A stretch of 29,613 nt of DNA from Pseudomonadota bacterium. GTDB taxonomy: Bacteria > Pseudomonadota > Alphaproteobacteria > Rhizobiales > Beijerinckiaceae. A model generated the notes under the pieces. That model was not told the origin of the DNA. It ran no database searches and saw nothing but the letters and a program-made list of their open reading frames with translations. The stretch's first letter is position 1, and the number at the start of each line of letters is the position of its first letter. A program made the translations under genes and the position numbers. This document shows, piece after piece, positions 8,165 through 15,431 of this stretch. Location: contig JAFAEL010000284.1 in the NCBI GenBank assembly GCA_023423995.1, positions 1 through 29,613 on the forward strand. The letters run 5' to 3'.

Positions 8165-9729
8165 TCCGGCCTGGCAGGGCGCGTCGGATCGGACGGGCCC
8201 TGCCGCATCGCGCGGGTAAGCCAGGCGATCGGCCCAAGCCCTGCGAGCACGATGACGAGGGCGGCGAGTGCGCCGTCCTCGAAGATCCCCCGGGACGTGG
8301 CGCTGTAGACCTGGGTCGCGAGCGTCTCGACGTTGAGCGGCCGCAAGAGGAGGGTCGCTGGCAGCTCCTTCAGACAGTCGACGAAGACGAGCAGCGCCGC
8401 GCCTCCGAGCGCCGGGCGCAGGAGTGGCAGCTGGATGTAGCGGGCGAGCTTGCCCGGCCGCGCCCCGAGCACCCGGGCAACCTGGTCGATTTCGGGCGGA
8501 GTCTGCGCCAACTGCGCGGACAGGGTCACGACCGCCACGCGCAAGAACCGAATGACGTAGGCGATGACCAGCGCTGCCCCTGACGCGATCAGGATCAGGC
8601 CCGGACGATCCCCCGACAGGAAGGCCCAGATGTTGCCGAGAACCCTGTCGAGCGCGACGAGGGGCGCGAACAACCCGAGCACCAGGATGGTCCCAGGCAC
8701 CGCATAGCCAAGGCTGGCGACGAAGGAGAGCCTCCTGGCTACGGGGGTGGGCCTCAGGCGGGCCGCGAGCGCGATGGCGGCTGCCCAGGCGACCACGATG
8801 AGGGTCGCGGCCGAGGCAAGGAGGATCGTCGTACCGAGTTGCTCGAGGAGGGCGGGCCCGGCAGCCTGGATCAGCTCGCGTCGGACGACTTCTACGGCAA
8901 GGAATGTCGCCGGGATCACGAAGCCGACGAGAAGCGGGATGATGCACAGGGCTGCGCTGAGAGCCGCTTTCGCCCCCGTCAGTTGGACGGGTTCTAGACG
9001 CGCCGTGGAGTGGCCCGAGCCGTGGTAGCGGCGCCGGCTGCGTTGCAGCTCCTCGGCAAGGAGCAGAAAGGCGACGATGAGGAGTGCGATGCCCGCAATC
9101 TGCACTGCCCCGGCCATGTCTCCCCGGTTCAGCCAAGCCGTGTAGGCGGAGACCGTGAGGGTCCGCACGCCGAGATATTCGCTGGCGCCGACGTCGTTGA
9201 GCGTCTCGAGCAGCGCCAGGGTGGTGCCGACGGCGACGGCAGGGCGGGCAACGGGAAGCGCTACTCGCAGGAAAAGGCGGATCGGTCCGCATCCGAGGAT
9301 CCGCGCCGCCGCGATCACCGAAGCGTCGCCCGCCAGGAACGCCGCCCGCGCGGCGACGAACACGTAGGGAAACAGAACGAACGCGAACAGCACGATGCAG
9401 GCCGAGAGCGAGCGTACCTCCGGGAACCAGTGGTCTGCGACGGTCCGTCCGAAGGATTCGCGCAGCGCGGACCGGACCGGCCCTGCAGCGTCCAGGATCT
9501 CGACATAAGCCAGGGCCGTCACATAGGTCGGGACGGCGAGGGGGAGGGGAAGCAGCCAGGCGAGCGTGCGTGAGCCCGGGAAACGGAACGCGGTAAGGAG
9601 CCACGCTGCTCCGGTCCCGATGGCAAGCGTGAGAAACGCCACTCCTGACAGGAGGAGCGCCGTTTCCAGGAGCGCGGCAGGCAGGACGCTCGATGCCAGC
9701 CGGACAAGCGCATCGGAACCGGCGAGCAC
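8149..9729 (-). CDS. Fe(3+) ABC importer permease, FbpB/SfuB-like double-length
   Basis: At least 526 residues, with two fused permease halves as in FbpB/SfuB ferric-iron transporters. Each half has an ATPase-docking loop: [22 protein letters not shown] in the first and [25 protein letters not shown] in the second. [20 protein letters not shown] and [23 protein letters not shown] are strongly typical of the ferric-iron group. The listed start is GTG 9729, the first conventional one. However, the open frame continues upstream without a stop and encodes an obvious first membrane helix (PPLILIAPLLGALSVAAPL). The real start is therefore probably upstream, perhaps CTG 9882, which overlaps the stop of the binding-protein gene by 4 bp. 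The protein lies downstream of its binding protein; no ATPase gene is adjacent. Confidence 0.88.
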
Positions 9730-9878
9730 CGCCGAGAGTGCGAGCGAGGCGAGCGGCGCCGCAACAGAAAGCGCCCCGAGGAGGGGCGCGATCAGGATGA
9801 GAGGTGGGCGGTAGCCAAAGCGCGGCCAAGGTCGCGCGGCCGGTGCAGCAACCTGCAGCGGCCCGGCTTCAGCGGCGA

Positions 9879-10904
9879 TCAGCGGTCGAAACCAACCTCG
9901 TCGACGAGTTCGCTGGCGCGCTTACGCGCCTTGGCAACATCTGCCAGGCTCATCGGGTCGGGCTTCAGCTTGCCGAAGGATGCGATGAACGGGTTCACGG
10001 CCACGCCTTCCCGGATCGGGTACTCGTAGTTCACGTCCGCGAAGACGTGCTGGGCGTCCGGGGACACCATGTACTCGATCAGCTTGATCGCGTTCTCGCG
10101 GTTCGGCGCGTTCTTGGCGACGACGGCGCCGGAGACGTTCACGTGCGTCCCGCCGTCCTCGAAGGTCGGCAACACCGGGCGGATCGCAGCCGCCCATTTC
10201 TTCTGGTCCTCGTTCTTTCCCGTCGCCATCAGGCCGACATAGTAGGAGTTGCCGAGCCCTATGTCGCAGACACCGGCAGCGATGTCCTTGGCGACGTCCC
10301 TGTCACCACCGGAGGGCTTCTTGGCGAGGTTCGCCTTCACGCCCTCGAGCCACGCCCGCGTCTTCTCCTCGCTCTTCTTGACGAGCATCGCCGCCGTCAG
10401 CGCGATGTTGTACGGGTGCTGGAACGAGCGGGTGCAGACCTTCCCCTTCCATTTCGGGTCGGCGAGGCTCTCGTAGGTGAGCGCCGTGTCAGGCACACGA
10501 TCCTTCGACACATAGATCGTGCGGGCCCGCATGGAGAGCGCGGTCCAGCGCCCGTCGGGATCGCGAAGATTGGCGGGCACGGCGGCAGCGATCGCCTCCG
10601 ACCGGACCGGCTGCGCAACGCCGAGGTCCAGCGCCTGCTGCAGGCGCCCGATATCGACGGTTATGAGCACGTCGGCCGGGCTGCGATCCCCTTCCGCCGC
10701 GATGCGCTCGGCGAGGCCCTGCTCCGAGAATATCGCATTAACCTTGATGCCGGTCGCCTTCGTGAACTCGTCCAGGGTTGCGGAATATTGTCCTGGCTCG
10801 CGATTCGTGTAGACATTCACTTCGCCGGCCGCGAGGGCAGGGAGGCCGGTCAGCGATGCCGCCATCATCGAAGTAGCGAGGAGTCGGATCCTGTAGCCGC
10901 GCAC
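9879..10904 (-). CDS. Fe(3+) ABC transporter periplasmic substrate-binding protein, FutA/FbpA-like
   Basis: A 341-residue exported protein that would capture ferric iron in the periplasm for the FbpB-type permease. A signal peptide occupies residues 1-26 (hydrophobic LLATSMMAASLTGLPALA, cleavage near ALA-AG). The mature protein begins EVNVYTNREPGQYS, the usual start of this family. The tandem tyrosines expected to bind iron are present at 221-222 (GLGNSYYVGLM), with tyrosines at 32 and 40 as further candidates. Cys157 and Cys213 could form a disulfide. The start is GTG 10904 with GGGAGG about six bases before it. A candidate Irr-type iron box lies roughly 95 bp upstream. Family and iron specificity are well supported; the exact ligand set is not. 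Confidence 0.92.
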   Translation of the reverse strand: MRGYRIRLLATSMMAASLTGLPALAAGEVNVYTNREPGQYSATLDEFTKATGIKVNAIFSEQGLAERIAAEGDRSPADVLITVDIGRLQQALDLGVAQPVRSEAIAAAVPANLRDPDGRWTALSMRARTIYVSKDRVPDTALTYESLADPKWKGKVCTRSFQHPYNIALTAAMLVKKSEEKTRAWLEGVKANLAKKPSGGDRDVAKDIAAGVCDIGLGNSYYVGLMATGKNEDQKKWAAAIRPVLPTFEDGGTHVNVSGAVVAKNAPNRENAIKLIEYMVSPDAQHVFADVNYEYPIREGVAVNPFIASFGKLKPDPMSLADVAKARKRASELVDEVGFDR

Positions 10905-10970
10905 GTTCGCCTCCCTGTCGGATACCTGGGCGTTGATGCGCTGCTAACAGCACGGGCGGTGCGGGCATGC

Positions 10971-10989
10971 AAGAAAAAGTGGTTTTCTT
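10971..10989. repeat. 7-bp inverted repeat in the leader of the iron operon
   Basis: AAGAAAA and TTTTCTT flank the five bases AGTGG. It lies about 67 bp upstream of the GTG start of the iron-binding-protein gene. It is AT-rich in an otherwise GC-rich region, so it stands out. It could be a protein-binding palindrome or a weak RNA hairpin. Confidence 0.4.
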
Positions 10990-10996
10990 CCAGTAG

Positions 10997-11013
10997 CTTA
11001 GAGCTAGTCTAAA
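10997..11013 (-). promoter_or_regulatory. Candidate Irr-type iron control element (ICE box)
   Basis: The plus-strand sequence CTTAGAGCTAGTCTAAA agrees at 11 of 14 defined positions with the iron control element as I remember it for Irr of Rhizobiales (TTTAGAA-N3-TTCTAAA). The core TTAGA...TCTAA arms are perfect. It lies upstream of the ferric-iron binding-protein gene, where such control would be expected. The consensus is from memory and no binding data exist here. Confidence 0.5.
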
Positions 11014-11335
11014 TCTTATCTGGAGCGACGCTGGCGCCGTGCAGGCGTTTCATCAGAGGCACGGCGCGTTCCGATCTACATATGCCGGCCGCGGATCAGG
11101 CCTCGCCTGAGCCTGTAGCCTTGCGCAGTCTCTCCGCGGGGGGGGCGTCCCGAAACGCGTCCGAGTGGGCCCAGGGGCCCTTCGAACCCTTCGCCGCCCC
11201 GGATTATGGGCCTGTGATACTCCTCTGGAGCCGAAAACTCACAAAGGAATGCCCCTAGAGCGTTGACGGGACGCGCCCCTCTGCTCAAGGGTCCCGAGGC
11301 TGCGGTTGATTCCGCGACTAGAGGAGATGGCGGGA

Positions 11336-11659
11336 ATGGCCAAGGAAACGAAGACGGCGGCGAAGAGCGAGACGAAGCCGAAGGCGGCTGCGAAGGGCGA
11401 AGGCGCTCCCCGCAAGGTGAATCCGGCCCTGATGAAGCCGATGACGCCCTCGAAGGAGCTTGGTGCTGTCGTCGGCACGAAGCCTCTGCCGCGCACCGAG
11501 GTCGTTTCGAAGGTGTGGGAATACATCAAGTCGAACAAGCTTCAGAACCCGAAGAACGGCCGCGAGATCCTGGCCGACGACAAGCTGAAGAAGGTGTTCG
11601 GTGTCGACAAGGTCACCATGTTCGAGATGAACAAGCACCTCTCCAAGCACCTCAGCTAA
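11336..11659 (+). CDS. SWIB/MDM2-domain protein with basic N-terminal tail
   Basis: A 107-residue protein in two parts. Residues 1-45 are rich in Lys, Ala and Glu (MAKETKTAAKSETKPK and following), resembling a histone-like or DNA-contacting tail. Residues 46-107 are a SWIB domain: SKELGAVVGTKPLPRTEV, VWEYIKSNKLQNPKNGRE, and LKKVFGVDKVTMFEMNKHL with the conserved NPKN-I core. In eukaryotes this fold belongs to SWI/SNF chromatin-remodelling subunits. In bacteria it occurs in chlamydiae and many alphaproteobacteria, and its function is not firmly known. I chose ATG 11336 because GAGGAG lies nine bases upstream; ATG 11327 touches that site directly. The gene is monocistronic and ends in a strong terminator. 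A DNA-associated role is inference. Confidence 0.88.
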   Translation: MAKETKTAAKSETKPKAAAKGEGAPRKVNPALMKPMTPSKELGAVVGTKPLPRTEVVSKVWEYIKSNKLQNPKNGREILADDKLKKVFGVDKVTMFEMNKHLSKHLS

Positions 11660-11750
11660 GTCGGGTCCGGCCGAGCCCCGCCCGCAATCTCCGCCCTTCC
11701 GCCCCGAGCGGCAGGGCACCGGCCCGGCCGGTTCGGCGGAAGCAACACGA

Positions 11751-11785
11751 GAAGGGCGGCGCCAAGGCGTCGCCCTTCTTCGTTT
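11751..11785 (+). terminator. Strong rho-independent terminator after the SWIB gene
   Basis: GAAGGGCGGCGCC and GGCGTCGCCCTTC form a stem of about 12-13 pairs, with one G-U pair and a tiny loop around AA. It is followed by the U-rich TTCTTCGTTT. It lies about 90 bp after the SWIB stop and 20 bp before the end of the convergent HxlR-type gene, so it may insulate both. Confidence 0.85.
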
Positions 11786-11804
11786 AGCCGGCGGCTCTGA
11801 GGCC

Positions 11805-12506
11805 CTATTTGCCTTGGCCGACTTTGGACGGCAGCGGAAAAAGCGTCACGAAACGCTCGGCGGCCGCGCTGTCCCCCTCTATCGCAAGGGCGCCGCTTGC
11901 CTTGAGCGCATCGAGCGGCACGCCCCCGTACACCGCCCCCGCGACTGCCCGTGGGCTGCCGGTGATCTCGACCTGGGTTTTCTCCGTACTGCCGCGTTCG
12001 ATTGTGACGCCGGCCTCGGTTACTCGGAGCAGAAATCGAACATCGCCGAACCGGAAGCCGATCCGCGCTGCAAAGCCGCGCGCCCGAGTGGAATCGAACA
12101 TCGTCCTGAATGACAGGAAGAGCGAAGTCGCACTCAGTGGAAGGCTCGGGTCATGGGACGGCGAACGCGCCGCCCAGCGGCCGAGCACCTGGAAGATCGG
12201 CTCGCTCTCATATCCCCACGGCGTCAGTTCGTAGACCTGCACGGAAGCGGGCGGCGGCAGCTTCCGCCGGACAAGGATGCCTGCTTCCTCCAACCCTTCG
12301 AGCCGCTGGGTGAGCACGTTTGCGCTGATACCAGGCAGGTCGGCGCGGAGTTCGCTGAAGCGCTTGGGGCCGAGGATCAATTCCCGCATCACCAGCAGGG
12401 ACCAGCGCTCTCCCACCAAATCGAGCGCGTGGGCGGCACCGCAAGCGTCGTCGTAGATGCGCCGCGGGCTGCTTCGGGTGGCCTCGGTTATTTTTTCTGA
12501 CTTCAT
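11805..12506 (-). CDS. HxlR-family regulator fused to an SCP2-like domain
   Basis: A 233-residue two-domain protein. The N-terminal part (about residues 15-105) is an HxlR-type winged helix: CGAAHALDLVGERWSLLVMREL, GPKRFSELRADLPGISANVLTQRL and GLEEAGILVRR, then VYELTPWG. Cys22 stands at the conserved position that some HxlR/YodB-type proteins use to sense electrophiles or oxidants. Residues about 120-233 look like an SCP2 sterol-carrier-like domain, a hydrophobic-ligand pocket seen fused to this group of regulators. The gene is divergent from a five-gene operon of glyoxalase, GST and YciI-type proteins, which it probably controls. The inducer could be a reactive or lipophilic compound; that is inference. 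Confidence 0.85.
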   Translation of the reverse strand: MKSEKITEATRSSPRRIYDDACGAAHALDLVGERWSLLVMRELILGPKRFSELRADLPGISANVLTQRLEGLEEAGILVRRKLPPPASVQVYELTPWGYESEPIFQVLGRWAARSPSHDPSLPLSATSLFLSFRTMFDSTRARGFAARIGFRFGDVRFLLRVTEAGVTIERGSTEKTQVEITGSPRAVAGAVYGGVPLDALKASGALAIEGDSAAAERFVTLFPLPSKVGQGK

Positions 12507-12570
12507 AGTTGCGATATATAACCTGCTCGGCTAGCGTCCAAGCGTGTCGAAGTGAATGGGAGCGAGCGCC
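12507..12570. promoter_or_regulatory. Divergent promoter region between the HxlR-type gene and the VOC operon
   Basis: This short AT-richer gap must hold the promoters and any operator for both directions. TATATAAC around 12515-12522 is a plausible -10 element for the rightward operon. I see no clean long palindrome; GTT...AAC ends around the TATATA stretch (12508-12522) are the only symmetry. Confidence 0.4.
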
Positions 12571-13005
12571 GTGGCGAAGCTGATTTTCGTGAACCTGCCC
12601 GTAACCGATCTCGAGCGGTCGGTGGCCTTCTACGAGGCGGTCGGCGCGTCCAAGAACCCTCAGTTCAGCGATCACACGGCGGCCTGCATGGTGTTCTCCG
12701 ACACAATTCACGCGATGCTGCTGACCCACGATAAGTGGCGGCAGTTCAGCTCGAAGGAGATCCCGGACGCGCACAAGAGCGCGCAAGTCCTGATTGCGCT
12801 GTCCGAGGAGAGCCGGGCTGGTGTCGACGCGATGGTGGGGAAGGCGGGCGCCGCGGGCGGCAAGCTCGATCCCACGCCGACCCAGGATTTCGGTTTCATG
12901 TACGGCCGGAGCTTCGAGGATCCGGACGGCCACATCTGGGAGGTGATGTGGATGGACGTCGAGGCTGCCAAAGCGGCGATGAGTGGGGCGCAGGCAGCGG
13001 CCTGA
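12571..13005 (+). CDS. VOC-family (glyoxalase/bleomycin-resistance fold) protein, operon gene 1
   Basis: A 144-residue vicinal-oxygen-chelate protein. The start AKLIFVNLPVTDLERSVAFYEAVG is typical of this family, and the end SFEDPDGHIWEVMWMD carries the usual conserved glutamate of the last strand. Proteins of this kind bind a metal and open or modify small reactive molecules, or sequester toxins; the substrate here is unknown. I chose GTG 12571 because GGGAG lies eight bases before it and it begins exactly where homologues usually begin; ATG 12556 would add five residues. It is the first gene of the operon controlled, by position, by the divergent HxlR-type regulator. Confidence 0.85.
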   Translation: MAKLIFVNLPVTDLERSVAFYEAVGASKNPQFSDHTAACMVFSDTIHAMLLTHDKWRQFSSKEIPDAHKSAQVLIALSEESRAGVDAMVGKAGAAGGKLDPTPTQDFGFMYGRSFEDPDGHIWEVMWMDVEAAKAAMSGAQAAA

Positions 13006-13040
13006 CGGCTGGTCGGAGATCGAGCATCCGGGAGGGCGAC

Positions 13041-13463
13041 ATGCGCGTGATGGTTCTCGTGAAGGCCACCAAGGAGAGCGAGGCGGGGCTGATGCCCTCT
13101 GCCGAACTCCTGGACGCCATGACGAAGTACAACGAGGAACTCGTCACCGCAGGCATCTTGCAAGCCGGCGAGGGCCTGAAGCCGACTTCCCAGGCCAAGA
13201 GGATCGCCTTCGACGGGCCGAGCCGGACCGTCATCGACGGCCCGTTCGCGGCAACGGAGGAACTCGTTGCGGGCTTTTGGATCTGGCAGGTCAAGGACAT
13301 GGACGAGGCGGTGGCTTGGGCGAAGCGCTGTCCCAATCCAATGCCCGGCCCGAGCGAGATCGAGATCCGGCCGTTCTACGAGTTGGAAGATTTCGGCGAG
13401 GCGATGACGCCGGAGGTCGCCCAACGGCACGACCGGACGCGTGAGAAGCTTGGCGCGAGCTGA
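13041..13463 (+). CDS. YciI-family (DGPF) protein, operon gene 2
   Basis: A 140-residue protein beginning MRVMVLVKATKESEAG and containing the signature DGPF in VIDGPFAATEELVAGFWIW (residues about 67-85). These small ferredoxin-like-fold proteins form dimers with a putative active-site His/Asp, but their reaction is unproved. In many Proteobacteria and Actinobacteria DGPF proteins are encoded beside an ECF42-type sigma factor; here there is none, only the HxlR-type regulator at the head of the operon. The start ATG 13041 has GGGAGGG directly upstream. The gap to the previous gene is 35 bp and to the next also 35 bp, consistent with one transcript. Confidence 0.9.
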   Translation: MRVMVLVKATKESEAGLMPSAELLDAMTKYNEELVTAGILQAGEGLKPTSQAKRIAFDGPSRTVIDGPFAATEELVAGFWIWQVKDMDEAVAWAKRCPNPMPGPSEIEIRPFYELEDFGEAMTPEVAQRHDRTREKLGAS

Positions 13464-13498
13464 CCCGGCGTAACGACAACAAGGATTGGGAGGAAGCG

Positions 13499-13855
13499 AT
13501 GAGCTACGTGGACGGTTTCGTGATCGCCGTGCCCGCGGCAAACAAGGAGGCCTTCCGGAAGTTGGCGGAGGATGCAGGCCGCATCTTCCTGGAGCACGGC
13601 GCGTCCCGTGTCGTGGAATGCTGGGGCGATGACGTCCCGGACGGCAAGCTCACGGATTTCCGGCGGGCCGTGAACGCGGAGGAGGGCGAGGTCGTCGTCT
13701 TCTCGTGGGTCGAGTGGCCATCCAGGGAGGCGCGGGACACGGGCAACAGGAAGATCATGGAGGATCCGCGCATGAAGATGGAGAGCGGAGCACCGTTCGA
13801 CGGCAAGCGGATGATCTTCGGCGGCTTCGAGCCTATCGTTTCGTTCGGCAGGTGA
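13499..13855 (+). CDS. DUF1428 (YbaA-like) protein, operon gene 3
   Basis: A 118-residue protein recognised as DUF1428 from MSYVDGFVIAVPAANKEAFR at the start, VVECWGDDVPDGK in the middle and MIFGGFEPIVSFG near the end. The fold is a ferredoxin-like dimer related to antibiotic-biosynthesis monooxygenase and EthD types. No reaction is established for the family. The ATG has GGGAGG nine bases upstream. It sits 3 bp before the next gene. Its repeated pairing with YciI, VOC and GST proteins points to a role in handling a small reactive metabolite, but this is inference from company kept. Confidence 0.9.
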   Translation: MSYVDGFVIAVPAANKEAFRKLAEDAGRIFLEHGASRVVECWGDDVPDGKLTDFRRAVNAEEGEVVVFSWVEWPSREARDTGNRKIMEDPRMKMESGAPFDGKRMIFGGFEPIVSFGR

Positions 13856-13858
13856 ATC

Positions 13859-14338
13859 GTGCCCGGGATCACGCCTTGCCTCTGGTTCGACGGGGCCGCG
13901 GAGGAGGCAGCGGCCTTCTATGCCAACCTCATTCCTGACAGCCGGGTGGAGCGGGTCGACCGCTCCCCTATCGATACACCCTCCGGCGAAGCCGGCTCGG
14001 TCCTGACGGTCGAGTTCGTCCTCTACGGGCAACGCTTCCTCGGCCTGAATGGCGGGCCGCATTTCAAGTTCAGCGAGGCCGTCTCGTTCATTCTCGAGTG
14101 CGACGGCCAGGATGAGGTCGACCGCTATTGGGCGGCACTCTGCGACGGCGGCCAGCCGGGCCCGTGCGGCTGGCTGAAGGATCGCTACGGTCTCTCCTGG
14201 CAGATCGTGCCCCGCGAGGCGCTCGCGATGTGGCGCGATCCGGACCAGGCTCGCGCCGCCCGCGCGATGGGCGCCATCATGGAGATGGGCAAGCTGGACC
14301 TTGCAGCGATCAGGCGGGCCTACGAGGGGACGGCATGA
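13859..14338 (+). CDS. PhnB-like VOC protein ('3-demethylubiquinone methyltransferase' domain), operon gene 4
   Basis: A 159-residue protein of the PhnB branch of the glyoxalase fold. Typical blocks are PCLWFDGAAEEAAAFYANLI at the start, FVLYGQRFLGLNGGPHFKFSEAVSF in the middle, and DRYWAALCDGGQPGPCGWLKD plus RYGLSWQIVP towards the end. The database name with 'methyltransferase' is misleading, since these proteins have no SAM-binding fold; a metal-dependent reaction on a small molecule is more likely. The start is GTG 13859. It is coupled at its end to the GST gene by a 4-bp ATGA overlap. Confidence 0.9.
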   Translation: MPGITPCLWFDGAAEEAAAFYANLIPDSRVERVDRSPIDTPSGEAGSVLTVEFVLYGQRFLGLNGGPHFKFSEAVSFILECDGQDEVDRYWAALCDGGQPGPCGWLKDRYGLSWQIVPREALAMWRDPDQARAARAMGAIMEMGKLDLAAIRRAYEGTA

Positions 14339-14994
14339 GCCTCACACTCTACGCCCACCCGTTCTCGTCATACTGCCAGAAGGTCCTGATCGCGCTCTAC
14401 GAGAACGGGACTTCGTTCACGTACCGCATGCTTGGGCCGGAGGATCCGGTCGCGTTCGAGGAACTGCGCGAACTCTGGCCGATCGGCAAGTTCCCGGTCC
14501 TCCTCGACGACGGCCGCGCGATACCCGAGACGAGCATCATCATCGAGCATCTGGAACTCTTCCATCCCGGCCCAATCTCCATCCTTCCGGCGAACCCCAA
14601 AGAGGCGCTGGAGGTGCGGTTCATGGACCGCTTCTTCGACAATCACGTGATGGAGGCGATGCAGCCTGCCGTCCTAGAGGCGCTTCGGGGCCAGGACGGG
14701 CGTCCAGAGGTGGCCCGGAAGGAAGCCGGGCAACGGCTGGACAAATCCTACGCATGGCTCGAGAGGAGGCTCTCGGGCCGAACCTGGGCGGCGGGCGAAG
14801 CCTTCAGCCTCGCCGATTGCGCCGCGGCTCCCGCCCTGTTCTACGCCGATTGGGTGCACGAGGTGGGTCCGGATTTCCCCACTGTGAGGGCGTATCGCGC
14901 GCGCCTGCTCGGGAGGCCCTCTGTTGCGCGCGCCGTCGACGAAGCACGCCCATACCGGCCCTTATTCCCCTTGGGGGCCCCGGACAGGGACTAG
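14335..14994 (+). CDS. Glutathione S-transferase family protein, operon gene 5
   Basis: A 219-residue soluble GST. The N-terminal thioredoxin-like domain starts LTLYAHPFSSYCQKVLIALYENG, with a Ser/Cys pair where the glutathione-activating residue lies, then GKFPVLLDDG and the glutathione-contacting PETSIIIEHL (about 62-71). The C-terminal helical domain includes the conserved N-capping block AAGEAFSLADCAAAPALFYADW (split from about 158 on). It would join glutathione to electrophiles or use glutathione in isomerisation. The start ATG 14335 overlaps the previous stop. As the last gene in a set with two glyoxalase-fold proteins, it supports a detoxification reading for the operon. The exact GST class is unassigned. 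Confidence 0.92.
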   Translation: MSLTLYAHPFSSYCQKVLIALYENGTSFTYRMLGPEDPVAFEELRELWPIGKFPVLLDDGRAIPETSIIIEHLELFHPGPISILPANPKEALEVRFMDRFFDNHVMEAMQPAVLEALRGQDGRPEVARKEAGQRLDKSYAWLERRLSGRTWAAGEAFSLADCAAAPALFYADWVHEVGPDFPTVRAYRARLLGRPSVARAVDEARPYRPLFPLGAPDRD

Positions 14995-15031
14995 CTGAGA
15001 CCACGCCTTTCGGATTATTCCGAGCTGGATC

Positions 15032-15056
15032 GGAACTGGCCGGGCCCACCTCCGTT
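15032..15056 (+). promoter_or_regulatory. EcfG-type general-stress promoter (GGAAC-N16-CGTT)
   Basis: GGAAC at 15032-15036 and CGTT at 15053-15056 are separated by exactly 16 bases. This matches the alphaproteobacterial EcfG sigma-factor promoter, as known from the PhyR-NepR-EcfG system of Methylobacterium. The CGTT ends 24 bp before the ATG at 15081, leaving a short leader with GGAGG. The match is direct; use by EcfG is inferred. Confidence 0.65.
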
Positions 15057-15080
15057 CAACTGTGCTTACGGAGGAATTTC

Positions 15081-15335
15081 ATGAAGAAGGTTCTCTCGGC
15101 CGCTCTGCTCGGGATGGCGCTCCTCGCGGGTGGCGCTACCCTTGGCGGTGCTACGCCCGCTGCCGCGCAGGGCAAGATCTATTATGGCCCGAGCGGCCCG
15201 GGTTACGGCTCGGCCTATCGTCCCTATCGTCCCGGCGCCCGCCGTTACGTCGCGCCGCGTCGCGCTTACGGCTACCATCGCGGCTACGGCCCAAGGCGGG
15301 GCTACTATGGCGCGCCGCGCCGTTACTATCGGTAG
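15081..15335 (+). CDS. Small exported Tyr/Arg/Gly-rich protein
   Basis: An 84-residue protein with a clear signal peptide (MKKVLSAALLGMALLAGG onward, likely cleaved after AAAQ near residue 30). The mature part of about 54 residues is nearly all Tyr, Arg, Gly, Pro and Ala, with repeats of the kind YRPYRP, RRAYGYHRGYG, RRGYYG and RRYYR. It is strongly basic and has no Cys. No function is known to me; such proteins might bind envelope polymers or nucleic acid, or crosslink through tyrosine. The start ATG has GGAGG seven bases upstream. It stands alone between an EcfG-like promoter and a strong hairpin, which suggests a stress-induced single gene. Confidence 0.82.
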   Translation: MKKVLSAALLGMALLAGGATLGGATPAAAQGKIYYGPSGPGYGSAYRPYRPGARRYVAPRRAYGYHRGYGPRRGYYGAPRRYYR

Positions 15336-15368
15336 CGTTTCCTACCGGCGAGGCTACCGCCTAAACCG

Positions 15369-15398
15369 AAACGGCCGGGCAGTGCCCGGCCGTTTGCA
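15369..15398. terminator. Strong palindromic terminator, probably bidirectional
   Basis: AAACGGCCGGGCA and TGCCCGGCCGTTT are perfect 13-bp arms around one base. A-rich and T-rich ends on either side allow it to work on both strands. It lies between the small exported protein gene and the convergent FAD-oxidoreductase gene. Confidence 0.8.
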
Positions 15399-15431
15399 CA
15401 TGATCCAAGGGCGCGCCTGCTCTGGGACGGT

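Larger units (their letters stand above)
10905..11335. other. 431-bp intergenic region between the iron operon and the SWIB gene
   Basis: The left part is the leader of the minus-strand iron operon and holds a 7-bp hairpin (10971-10989) and an Irr-box-like sequence (10997-11013). The right part must hold the SWIB-gene promoter; TTGACG at 11263-11268 could be a -35 element but I see no good -10. Open frames in the middle (about 11076-11288, minus strand) look like chance. A TTCGAA near 11180 suggested a tRNA T-arm, but its flanks do not pair and no cloverleaf forms. I found nothing else definite in 11014-11260. Confidence 0.5.

Noticed and set aside
9804..11012. 402-codon plus-strand open frame over the iron binding protein
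   Set aside because: Antisense of a well-supported gene, high GC explains its length.
11165..11230. Possible tRNA because of TTCGAA flanked by GC-rich sequence
   Set aside because: Flanking bases do not make a 5-bp T-stem and no acceptor or anticodon stem could be folded on either strand.
11076..11288. 70-codon minus-strand frame in the intergenic region
   Set aside because: No ribosome site, no domain, composition of chance GC-rich DNA.
15200..15330. Short repeats suggesting a repeat array
   Set aside because: They are in-frame Tyr/Arg/Pro/Gly codon repeats of the small exported protein, not a separate element.
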